From contig NZ_LQMW01000012.1 in assembly GCF_001541925.1 (NCBI RefSeq), positions 1 to 40,518 on the forward strand: a stretch of 40,518 nt of DNA. The letters are read 5' to 3'. Positions within the stretch are counted from its first letter, which is position 1. Each line of letters begins with the position of its first letter. Below the pieces are notes generated by a model. It made no database searches, was not told the origin of the DNA, and saw only the letters and a program-made list of their open reading frames with translations. The translations under genes and the position numbers were made by a program. This document shows, in pieces, positions 23,360-30,638 of this stretch. The stretch comes from Nitrosopumilus sp. Nsub. GTDB taxonomy: Archaea; Thermoproteota; Nitrososphaeria; Nitrososphaerales; Nitrosopumilaceae.

Positions 23360-24547
23360 CTAACCCCTACTTAATGTTGATACAATTTTGATTACGTCAC
23401 CATGTTTTAATTTTTGTTCGCCACTAATTCTTTGTTTAGTTTTGCAATCTATTGCATGTAGAAATCCTTTTGCAATATCGGCATGAATTAAACCTGCCAA
23501 ATCTTTAGCAGTTGAATCTTGAGGAAGTAATTTTGTATCTGGCAAAATAACACCATCTTTGTTAGTTAGTTTAGTTTCATCTTCTACAGGATATACAGTA
23601 ATCAAATTTAGTGAATCAAAAACAGCAGAATTTAGAATTTTTTGAATTCCAGTTGATTCAATTTTAGAAAAAATTGTACTAACTAGATCAAGTGCTTTTT
23701 GTTGAGGAGCAGGAATTTCTTTTTCAGAATTAATTTTAAATCCATTTTCACCAGAATTGTAATTAATTATTCCAGCTTTGGTAGCTTTTCTTAATAGTAA
23801 TTCAGTTTCAGCACTACAAGGAATTACAGTATCTGAGATTTTTTTTATAATTTCAAGATCTTGACAAAGATCTGCCTTATTTGCAGCAACTATCATTGGC
23901 TTGGTATTTTTCCTTAATTCTTTAACAAAATTTTCTATATCAGAATCATTCCATTCTTTTGGATTTCTAGTAATGAGACCTTGTTTTTGTAATACTAACT
24001 GTACTTGGTAATCTTTTATTCCCAAACCACTGAATCTTTTTGCAATTCCATCAGTAAGTTTTGCACGTTTTTGATCGACTTCACGAGTAATTTTATCCCA
24101 TTCTCTTTTTAGAATTTCAATAAACCATTGATCAAATTCATCTTGAACAAAAGCAACGTCTTCCAAAGGATCATGTGTTCCAACAGGTACTGATTGACCT
24201 TGAATATCAGTAGTACCTGCAATATCAACAACATGAATTAAAACTTCAGCTTGTCTTGCATCATCAAGAAACTGATTTCCCAAACCTTTTCCTTCGTGAG
24301 CGCCTGGAACCAATCCAGCAACATCAATTAATTTTATTGGTATCAATCTTGTACCATTAATACATAATTCATTTTCATGTTTTAGATCAAAGTGTTTACA
24401 AGCACAATCAGATTGAACATATGCTACACCAACATTTGGTTCAATTGTCGTAAATGGAAAATTACCAGAAGCCACAGTAGTTTCAGTTGCAGCAGAAAAA
24501 AATGTTGATTTACCAACATTTGCTTTACCAAGTAATCCAATTTGCAT
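23360..24547 (-). CDS. YchF/Obg-family GTPase with TGS domain (archaeal type)
   Basis: 395 residues. G1 is GKANVGKST (7-15), then FPFTTIEPNVGVAYV (switch region), G3 DVAGLVPGAHEGKGLGNQFL and G4 AANKADLCQ. The inserted helical region (EILKREWDKITREVDQKRAK) and the C-terminal TGS-like domain (GVILPDTKLLPQDSTAKDLA then LKHGDVIKIVSTLSRG) match the archaeal YchF-related group. A Cys/His cluster CACKHFDLKHENELC (about 53-67) in the N-terminal part is seen in archaeal members. It probably works on ribosomes or in translation quality control. Immediately upstream of kae1. Confidence 0.93.
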   Translation of the reverse strand: MQIGLLGKANVGKSTFFSAATETTVASGNFPFTTIEPNVGVAYVQSDCACKHFDLKHENELCINGTRLIPIKLIDVAGLVPGAHEGKGLGNQFLDDARQAEVLIHVVDIAGTTDIQGQSVPVGTHDPLEDVAFVQDEFDQWFIEILKREWDKITREVDQKRAKLTDGIAKRFSGLGIKDYQVQLVLQKQGLITRNPKEWNDSDIENFVKELRKNTKPMIVAANKADLCQDLEIIKKISDTVIPCSAETELLLRKATKAGIINYNSGENGFKINSEKEIPAPQQKALDLVSTIFSKIESTGIQKILNSAVFDSLNLITVYPVEDETKLTNKDGVILPDTKLLPQDSTAKDLAGLIHADIAKGFLHAIDCKTKQRISGEQKLKHGDVIKIVSTLSRG

Positions 24548-24619
24548 TACAAAGAAAAATGTAATTGTACTTATTAGTATTGCAGAAATCGTTTAATCTA
24601 GTTCCAATGATTTTAGATT

Positions 24620-25168
24620 ATGTCAATAGTAATTACTGGAAATCCAGGCGTTGGTAAACATACGATAGCAAAAAAAATTTCTCAAAAAATGAATTTTTCA
24701 ATAATTGATATCAATATTCTTGCAAAAGATTCAGGCATAATTGAAAAACAAGAGGATACAAATGACGTGGATACTCAAAAACTTGCCAAGATTATCAAAG
24801 AAATTGAATTAGATGAAAAAATTGTTGTAGGTCATTTGGCACCATACGTATTAGAAAAAAATCAAGTCACGATAATGATCATATTAAGAAGAAATCCATA
24901 TCATTTAGAAACAGTTTACAAAGAAAGAAATTATTCAGAAAATAAAATTAAAGAAAATGTTGGTAGTGAAATTTTAGGCGTCATTACTCATGATACAATG
25001 GAAAAATTTGAAGAAAAAGCATTTCAAGTTGATGTAAGTGAAAAAAACATAGAACAAGTAGTTGAAAAAGTACTACAAGTCATTTCTAAAAAAGGAAATA
25101 ATGATCAAGTAGATTGGTTGAATTTAGTAACAAAAAATAACGATTTAGAAAAATTTTTTACTCACTGA
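24620..25168 (+). CDS. AK6/Fap7-like adenylate kinase
   Basis: 182 residues. P-loop GNPGVGKHTIAKK (7-19), then IIDINILAKDSGI (NMP-binding side), GHLAPYVLEKN, and the lid-like LRRNPYHLETVYKERNYSENKIKENVGSEILG, a known AK6 signature. The family includes Fap7/hCINAP, which acts in the last steps of small-subunit rRNA maturation and forms a complex with ribosomal protein S11. It could also work as a nucleotide kinase. The gene is divergent from the GTPase gene and followed by the tgt gene after 31 bp. Confidence 0.9.
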   Translation: MSIVITGNPGVGKHTIAKKISQKMNFSIIDINILAKDSGIIEKQEDTNDVDTQKLAKIIKEIELDEKIVVGHLAPYVLEKNQVTIMIILRRNPYHLETVYKERNYSENKIKENVGSEILGVITHDTMEKFEEKAFQVDVSEKNIEQVVEKVLQVISKKGNNDQVDWLNLVTKNNDLEKFFTH

Positions 25169-25199
25169 ATAAATAACGCCTTTAATTTTCTCATATCAC

Positions 25200-26711
25200 T
25201 TGTTTCAAATTTCTAAAACAGATCTAGCTGGAAGAATAGGAATCATGTTTACAAATCATGGTAAAATTAACACTCCTGCATTTGTTCCTGTAATTCATCC
25301 AGTAAAACAAACAATTCCTTCAAAAAAAATTAAAGAAATTGGATTTGATGTTGTTATTACAAATGCATACATTACAAAAAATCATTATGGGAATGAAGCA
25401 GTAGAAAAAGGAATTCACAAAATAATTGATTATGACAAATCAATTATGACAGATTCTGGCGGATATCAAGTACTAGAATATGGAGACTTGGAAGTTCTAC
25501 CACCAGACATGGCAAATTTTGAAACAGGAATATTGACAGATTTTGCAATTCCATTAGATAAGCCAACAGGATACGGATTACCAATTAAAAAAGCTGAATC
25601 ATATGTAAAACATACTTTGAAAGTTTGTAAACAAACACTAGAGGATAGCAAAGATAATGGGCAAATTTGGATTGGCCCAATTCAAGGTGGAGAACATTTT
25701 GATCTAGTATCAAAATCAACTAAAGGATTAATCAATATGGGTTTCAAAATGTTAGCATTGGGAAGCCCAGTTGAATTTATGGAGTCTTATGAATATAGAT
25801 TATTAGCACAGATGATTGTATCTGCAAAAAAACAAATGCCAGAATCAGTTCCATTACATCTTTTTGGAGCAGGTCATCCGCTTACAATTCCATTTGCCGT
25901 TGCTTTAGGATGTGATTCATTTGACTCGGCTTCATACATGTTGTATGCCAAACAATCAAGATACATCACAGAAGATGGAACACGATATTTATCAGATATT
26001 GAAATTTTTCCTTGTAATTGTGAAATATGTAGCAAGTATACTCCTGAGGAATTACGTCAACTAGAAGAAACATCAAAGATTAATGAATTGGCAATTCATA
26101 ATTTGTATGCAATTAAACTAGAAGTTGATAAAGTAAAACAAGCAATTCATGAAGGAAGACTATGGGAATATGTAATTAAGAAAGCAAGGGCCCATCCAAA
26201 ATTATTTGAAATGATAGATGTGATGACTGAAAATTATGAATTCTTAGGACTAGGAACCCCAAAATTCAAAGAAAGAGCAATTTTTCTTTATGATAAAGAT
26301 GATCAGTTTCGTCCAGAAATACAGTCATTTCACAATATTGTTAGAAAATTCAAATCAAAGAAAAAGAAATTATTGATTACTAAAGAATCCAGTACTAAAC
26401 CAGGATATCTATCCCAACAATACTTGTCACTAAAAAAGAAGATTAAAGACTTTGATTCATTTCAAGTATGTCAATATAGTCCTCACTTAGGATTAATCCC
26501 AATTGAAATTTCAGATATTTTTCCTGCAGCACATCATGAAGCATCTAGAATTAATTATAATCCAGAAGAATTTACAGAATTTGAAAAAACTTGGACAGAG
26601 TTCTTTAAGAAAAATAATTTTTCAGAAATTAAATATGACAAGAATGATGAATTCTTAAAATATTTTGTTAAAACATTATCAAAGAATATCAAGAAAAAAT
26701 CTTTAGGTTAA
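25200..26711 (+). CDS. tgtA: Archaeosine tRNA-guanine transglycosylase (ArcTGT)
   Basis: 503 residues, TTG start (MFQISKTDLAGRIGIMFTNHG). The TIM-barrel active site has MTDSGGYQVLEYGD with Asp85. The substrate pocket sequence IWIGPIQGGEHFDLV and ALGSPVEFMESYEY follow. The zinc site CNCEICSKYTPEEL has Cys271, Cys273, Cys276 and a His at about 302. The 130-residue C-terminal extension (YSPHLGLIPIEISDIFPAAHHE) is the archaeal accessory domain. No PUA domain is visible. It exchanges guanine 15 of tRNA for preQ0 on the way to archaeosine. Downstream of the AK6-like gene and possibly in the same operon. Confidence 0.95.
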   Translation: MFQISKTDLAGRIGIMFTNHGKINTPAFVPVIHPVKQTIPSKKIKEIGFDVVITNAYITKNHYGNEAVEKGIHKIIDYDKSIMTDSGGYQVLEYGDLEVLPPDMANFETGILTDFAIPLDKPTGYGLPIKKAESYVKHTLKVCKQTLEDSKDNGQIWIGPIQGGEHFDLVSKSTKGLINMGFKMLALGSPVEFMESYEYRLLAQMIVSAKKQMPESVPLHLFGAGHPLTIPFAVALGCDSFDSASYMLYAKQSRYITEDGTRYLSDIEIFPCNCEICSKYTPEELRQLEETSKINELAIHNLYAIKLEVDKVKQAIHEGRLWEYVIKKARAHPKLFEMIDVMTENYEFLGLGTPKFKERAIFLYDKDDQFRPEIQSFHNIVRKFKSKKKKLLITKESSTKPGYLSQQYLSLKKKIKDFDSFQVCQYSPHLGLIPIEISDIFPAAHHEASRINYNPEEFTEFEKTWTEFFKKNNFSEIKYDKNDEFLKYFVKTLSKNIKKKSLG

Positions 26712-26750
26712 TTAAAAATAAGAAAAAAGAATGTGCTAAAAGATTTACAC

Positions 26751-27053
26751 TTAAAGTGCTGCGTCTTCTGCCCAACCTTTGATGAAGATACCGTTTTTGT
26801 GAAGAGGTACTGGTTGTCCAGCAGTGTAATTCATTGGTCTCATCCAAAAGATTGATTTTGTTGGGCATACACCGATGCATGCACCATCAGAAATACATCT
26901 TTCTGGGTAGAAAACAAATGCTTTACCTCTCTTCCAGCCTTCAACAGGTTTTACCCTAAGGACATCAGGACCAAGAGTTGTACAGATTTCTACACATAGT
27001 GCACATCCGATACATCTTTGTTCATCAATGTCTGGAAGTATTGCTATTGGCAT
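26751..27053 (-). CDS. Dicluster-type ferredoxin with an Asp-substituted second motif
   Basis: 100 residues. Motif one is C14-x2-C17-x2-C20-x3-C24. Motif two is C53-x2-D56-x2-C59-x3-C63-P, with Asp at the second ligand position. By family rules C14, C17, C20 and C63 bind one [4Fe-4S]. C53, D56, C59 and C24 bind the other, which would be Asp-ligated or a [3Fe-4S], as in Pyrococcus furiosus ferredoxin. Between the motifs is an insertion GWKRGKAFVFYP. The C-terminus (about 70-100) is an extension beyond the ferredoxin core. Codons are of the highly expressed type. A TATA-like TTTAAATAG (27078-27087) lies 29 bp upstream. Confidence 0.93.
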   Translation of the reverse strand: MPIAILPDIDEQRCIGCALCVEICTTLGPDVLRVKPVEGWKRGKAFVFYPERCISDGACIGVCPTKSIFWMRPMNYTAGQPVPLHKNGIFIKGWAEDAAL

Positions 27054-27154
27054 TACAAAAACAAATGACCAATATGACTATTTAAACCATGATTGAATAT
27101 CATAACCCTGTTATGAAAATGATCGACAAAAAATTAATGCGCAGAATCTAGAAT

Positions 27155-27196
27155 TAAAAAATTTAAAAAACAAAAAGTTAACGTGAATTTCACGTT
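27155..27196 (-). terminator. Hairpin plus T-run terminator for the 70-residue gene
   Basis: On the minus strand, AACGTGAA-A-TTCACGTT (8-bp stem, 27180-27196) begins at the last base of the stop codon. It is followed by CTTTTTGTTTTTTAAATTTTTT. Stem plus T-tract is the clearest terminator in the window. Confidence 0.65.
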
Positions 27197-27408
27197 TATT
27201 TTCTCATTGCATCAATTTGACCAGATGTTACCCAATCGAGTAATTCTGCTGATGATGGATTAAGGTCTGCTTTCTTGTTCATAAGATTGTTAACCCAAAT
27301 CCAGTTGATCTGGTTTAGAAGTACTTTATTTCCTTCATCGCCTGCACGAGTTTTTGCTACGACAGCTTGGTCTTGTTGAGCTATCCACTCATCATAGGTT
27401 CTTCCCAT
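27196..27408 (-). CDS. Small hypothetical protein, likely abundant
   Basis: 70 residues, soluble and mostly helical (TYDEWIAQQDQAVVAKTRAG, NKVLLNQINWIWVNNLMNKK, SAELLDWVTSGQIDAMRK), with three Trp residues. No signal peptide and no cysteine. It has its own TATA-like element (TTTAATTAG, about 27435-27444) 30 bp upstream and a strong terminator. Codons resemble amoB and the ferredoxin gene (GGT, GCA, AAG), pointing to high expression. I do not recognise the family. A monocistronic, strongly expressed small protein next to a ferredoxin gene deserves attention. Confidence 0.78.
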   Translation of the reverse strand: MGRTYDEWIAQQDQAVVAKTRAGDEGNKVLLNQINWIWVNNLMNKKADLNPSSAELLDWVTSGQIDAMRK

Positions 27409-27520
27409 GAGGATCCATTCTTAGCTGTCACTAATTAAAGCTTTTGTCGATTCCATATTAGGTATAATGATCGCTTAAAATCTAAAAAGGTTTTAAGGAC
27501 GAGAAAAACGCATCAAAGTC

Positions 27521-28786
27521 TTGGAAGTACAAGTATTAGGTGCTGCAAATGAAGTGGGAAGATCAGGATTTTTAGTTGATTGTAATGGTACTAAATTATT
27601 ATTAGATTATGGCGTAATGTTTGGAAAAAGAGGTTCACCACCACAATACCCATTACATGTAAAACCCAAAGATTTGGATGCAATTTTGATTACTCATGCT
27701 CATTTAGATCATTCAGGAAATGTTCCATCATTGTTTGTAAGTGGAAATACAGATGTTTATGCAACTCCACCGACATTTGACCTTTCAAAATTATTGATTA
27801 ATGATATGCTAAAAATTGAAAAAAATTCACATCCATTTGACTTGCCTGAATTAAACAATATGATGAAAAATGCTAAAGAAATTGGATTTAAACAAAAAGT
27901 GACAAAAGGCAATGCAACATTTGAATTTAGAGAGTCAGGTCATGTTATAGGTGGAAGTACAGTTTTAGTGGAATCAGAAAAAAAGAAATTATTCTATACA
28001 GGAGATATCAAAACAAATGGCTCAAGAATGTTACGAGAAATGGACACAGATATTGGAGAAATAGATTTACTAATAACAGAAAGTACATATGCAAAAACTG
28101 AACAAATACCTAGAAAGACATCAGAACAACAATTAATTGAATTTGCAAATGAAGTTATGGACAGAAAAGGAATATTATTCATTCCGTCATTTTCAGTTGA
28201 ACGTTCTCAAGAGATGGCATGTATTTTACGAAGTGCAAATTTTAAACATAAAATTATCATGGACGGAATGGCATTAAAAGTAAATGAAATAATGTTTAAA
28301 CATCCAGAATATCTTAGGGATCCAAAAATATTTTCTGAAGCAATTAAAAGTTCAACTGCAATTTATGAACATGCAGAAAGAAAACGTGCAATGGGAGAAC
28401 CATGTGTTGTAATTTCACCAGCTGGAATGCTAGTTGGAGGAAATGCTGTATACTACTTGCAGCAATTATCATTTGATAGTAAGAATGGAATTGCACTAGT
28501 ATCATATCAAGGCGAAGGTACACCTGGAAAAAAATTACTAGATACAGGAAAAGTATCAACTAGAGGAAGTGATCTTAATGTTCAAGCAGAAGTAAAACAA
28601 TTCCAATTTTCTGGACATGCAGACAGAAATGAATTATTTGATATGATAAAAACAATTAAAGGAAATCCCAAAGTATGGGCAGTTCACGGGGATTCTGAGT
28701 CTTGTCAGACATTTGCTCAAGAAATTCATGAGCAATTTGGTTTGGATGCATATGCTCCAACAGTTAATGACAAAATAACAATTTAA
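27521..28786 (+). CDS. Metallo-beta-lactamase/beta-CASP ribonuclease (aCPSF2-like)
   Basis: 421 residues, TTG start. The metallo-beta-lactamase site is ITHAHLDHSG (His59, His61, Asp63, His64), with GHVIGGSTVLV, YTGDIKTNGSRML and DLLITESTYA. The beta-CASP motifs follow: IPSFSVERSQEMACILR (A), VVISPAGMLVGGNAVYYLQQ (B) and QFSGHADRNELFDMI with the final His. No N-terminal KH domains are present, so this is the short type (aCPSF2) and not the KH-containing aCPSF1 that ends transcription. It is expected to act as an RNA endo- or exonuclease. It runs into the glycosylase gene with 1 bp between. Confidence 0.93.
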   Translation: MEVQVLGAANEVGRSGFLVDCNGTKLLLDYGVMFGKRGSPPQYPLHVKPKDLDAILITHAHLDHSGNVPSLFVSGNTDVYATPPTFDLSKLLINDMLKIEKNSHPFDLPELNNMMKNAKEIGFKQKVTKGNATFEFRESGHVIGGSTVLVESEKKKLFYTGDIKTNGSRMLREMDTDIGEIDLLITESTYAKTEQIPRKTSEQQLIEFANEVMDRKGILFIPSFSVERSQEMACILRSANFKHKIIMDGMALKVNEIMFKHPEYLRDPKIFSEAIKSSTAIYEHAERKRAMGEPCVVISPAGMLVGGNAVYYLQQLSFDSKNGIALVSYQGEGTPGKKLLDTGKVSTRGSDLNVQAEVKQFQFSGHADRNELFDMIKTIKGNPKVWAVHGDSESCQTFAQEIHEQFGLDAYAPTVNDKITI

Positions 28787-28787
28787 G

Positions 28788-29630
28788 ATGAGAAATAAAT
28801 TCACTATAGATATAGATAATTCAATAAATAGTGGTCAAGTTTTTCTTTGGCAAAAAAGTAAAAATTATTGGTATGGAATAGATGGTCAAAATATTTTAAA
28901 AATTAATCAAAAGGGCAAGATACAATCAATGCAAAATATGAAAACAAGTTTTTTGAGAAAAAATGACGATATTGAAAAAATAATTAAATCAGTTTCAAGA
29001 GATAAAACAATCAAAAAAGCTGTAAAAAAATATGAAGGATTGAGAATATTCAATCAAGATCCCTTTCAATGTATGATTTCTTTTATTATTTCATCAAATT
29101 CCAACATTCAAAAAATTAAAAGCAGTTTAGAAAAAATTTCAAGAAAATTTGGTAAAAAAGTGGTAATTGAAGATCAAGAATTTTTTTTATTTCCAAAACC
29201 TGAAAAAATTGCAAAGGCATCAATTAGTGAAATTAAAACTTGCGGAGTAGGATATAGGGCCCCATTTATCAAAGAGGCAGCAAAAATGGTGACTGAAAAA
29301 AAAATAAACTTTGAGTATTTGAAAAATAGCAATTATGATGAAACAAAAAGAAATCTTCGATTAATTCCTGGAGTAGGAAATAAAGTAGCAGATTGTATAA
29401 TGTTATTTTCTTTAAATAAATTGGATGCGTTTCCATTAGATACGTGGATGATCAAAATTTTAGAAAAATATTATTCAAAAGAATTTCAAATTGAAACAAA
29501 AACAATTACAGAAAAACAATATGAAATACTTCATGAAAAAATTGTAGATTATTTTGGACCATATTGTGGATTTGCTCAGCAATTTTTGTTTAAAATGGAA
29601 AGAGAAAATTATGAAAAAAAATGGCTGTAA
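28788..29630 (+). CDS. ogg: 8-oxoguanine DNA glycosylase, OGG1-type
   Basis: 280 residues. The N-terminal OGG_N-like domain (about 1-90) begins with INSGQVFLWQKSKNYWYGI, which matches the SGQ-FRW-type start of OGG1. The HhH-GPD core is PGVGNKVADCIMLFSL (Lys199) then DAFPLDTWMIKILE (Asp218). The 19-residue spacing between Lys and Asp equals that of human OGG1 (K249/D268). It excises 8-oxoguanine and cuts by beta-lyase action through the lysine. Only one base separates it from the RNase gene, so it is co-transcribed. An aerobic oxidiser that generates reactive species has clear use for it. Confidence 0.93.
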   Translation: MRNKFTIDIDNSINSGQVFLWQKSKNYWYGIDGQNILKINQKGKIQSMQNMKTSFLRKNDDIEKIIKSVSRDKTIKKAVKKYEGLRIFNQDPFQCMISFIISSNSNIQKIKSSLEKISRKFGKKVVIEDQEFFLFPKPEKIAKASISEIKTCGVGYRAPFIKEAAKMVTEKKINFEYLKNSNYDETKRNLRLIPGVGNKVADCIMLFSLNKLDAFPLDTWMIKILEKYYSKEFQIETKTITEKQYEILHEKIVDYFGPYCGFAQQFLFKMERENYEKKWL

Positions 29631-29663
29631 ACCCTTAAAATGTCAATTAATTGGTAGGTTTCT

Positions 29664-29738
29664 GGGCCTATAGCTCAGCATGGATAGAGTGTTGGACTTC
29701 TAATCCAATGGTCAAGGGATCGAAGCCCTTTGGGCCCA
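29664..29738 (+). tRNA. tRNA-Arg (anticodon UCU)
   Basis: Cloverleaf folds by eye: acceptor GGGCCTA with TGGGCCC (one G-U), D arm GCTC/GAGT, anticodon stem TTGGA/TCCAA with loop CTTCTAA (anticodon TCT), variable loop TGGTC, T stem AAGGG/CCCTT with loop ATCGAAG. Discriminator A at 29738; CCA is not encoded. No intron. Position 54 reads A instead of the usual T. UCU reads AGA/AGG, the dominant Arg codons in this AT-rich genome, and its A37 is a t6A target for the KEOPS genes in this window. Confidence 0.95.
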
Positions 29739-29777
29739 CTTAACAAATTATTTATTCAGAATTAAACAAAATTCTGT

Positions 29778-30128
29778 ATGGGAGATTTAGAATTCAAACT
29801 AAATTCAACTGATATACATCAAAATTCAGAGATTGTGGGTACAATTGATGTTTCATATCCAGGACGGTATGATGGAGTAGTAGTCAATACAACAATTTTG
29901 GACTCAAATGAACATATCATTTACAAATCATATAATCAAAAAAAGATATCACAGCACGTATCAAGATTATTTATCAACAAGGATACAATGCCTGAAAATA
30001 AAGCAGAATTTTCAGCAGTAATTGAATTTGAGCCAACACAAGAATATGAGGTAAAATTTAGAGTATCAATAATAGAACAACACAAAGAAATTGAAAGTAA
30101 AATAATTTTTGCTAAATATTCTAACTAG
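29778..30128 (+). CDS. Hypothetical beta-sandwich protein
   Basis: 116 residues, no signal, no membrane helix, no Cys. Alternating strands (FKLNSTDIHQNSEIVGTIDV, GVVVNTTILDSNEHIIYKS, EFSAVIEFEPTQEYEVKFRV, ESKIIFAKYS) suggest an Ig-like or arrestin-like sandwich. It follows the tRNA by 39 bp, and its 3' end overlaps the converging cupredoxin gene by 4 bp. I do not recognise a family. A cytoplasmic scaffold role is only a guess from the fold-like pattern. Confidence 0.75.
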   Translation: MGDLEFKLNSTDIHQNSEIVGTIDVSYPGRYDGVVVNTTILDSNEHIIYKSYNQKKISQHVSRLFINKDTMPENKAEFSAVIEFEPTQEYEVKFRVSIIEQHKEIESKIIFAKYSN

Positions 30129-30586
30129 AATCTACTCTTTTCAACCTTTAAGGAACCAATCATCCAAGGATGTGGTTCACAGTGGTAGTGTAGTTCTTGT
30201 GGTTCAGTGAAAATAAATTCATAAGATTCTCCTGGCATTACAACTCCAGGGGAATTAAATTCACCACTGTATGCATCCATATGTCTATGATCTGCAGTTA
30301 CAGTATGTGGAGTATCATCATCATTCATCCAAATTACATGGTTATCTATTGTCAAAGTAATTGTTGGACTGTTTGGAACATAACTAGGGTTTCCTTCAGT
30401 AGCTGCACCTTGAGCGATACTGATTATGAAACTTTCAGTTGGTTCCAAAATATGTATATCAACAGAAGGTTTTTCTAAAGATTCTGGAAGCCAAAAAGAT
30501 GTATAAAATACAAGTACAGCTCCCATTCCAATAATTAATGCAACTACACCAATGCCATATGCATGACTTGATGTAGAAGTACTCAT
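30125..30586 (-). CDS. Membrane-anchored blue-copper protein (plastocyanin-like), complex III cluster
   Basis: 153 residues. One N-terminal membrane helix (about 10-29, YGIGVVALIIGMGAVLVFY) anchors an outside cupredoxin domain. The type 1 copper ligands are visible: His94 in DDTPHTVT, then HYHCEPHPWM with Cys136, His139 and Met142. Small copper proteins of this type replace cytochrome c as electron carriers in ammonia-oxidising archaea. The gene follows cytochrome b by 52 bp. It also has its own TATA element (TTTATAAG, 30612-30619) about 30 bp before the ATG, so it can be made separately and in greater amount. Confidence 0.94.
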   Translation of the reverse strand: MSTSTSSHAYGIGVVALIIGMGAVLVFYTSFWLPESLEKPSVDIHILEPTESFIISIAQGAATEGNPSYVPNSPTITLTIDNHVIWMNDDDTPHTVTADHRHMDAYSGEFNSPGVVMPGESYEFIFTEPQELHYHCEPHPWMIGSLKVEKSRF

Positions 30587-30609
30587 AATTTTTGTAGATT
30601 TTCCAAGTT

Positions 30610-30620
30610 CTTATAAAGCT
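30610..30620 (-). promoter_or_regulatory. Internal TATA box for the cupredoxin gene
   Basis: CTTTATAAGAAC on the minus strand lies about 30 bp before the ATG at 30586, between the cytochrome b stop and the cupredoxin start. It predicts a separate leaderless transcript. Confidence 0.5.
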
Positions 30621-30638
30621 TGGTTAGAATTTGTACAT

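Noticed and set aside
26689-26880. Minus-strand frame overlapping the ferredoxin 3' end
   Set aside because: Alternative frame of the ferredoxin gene, low complexity, no start signal.
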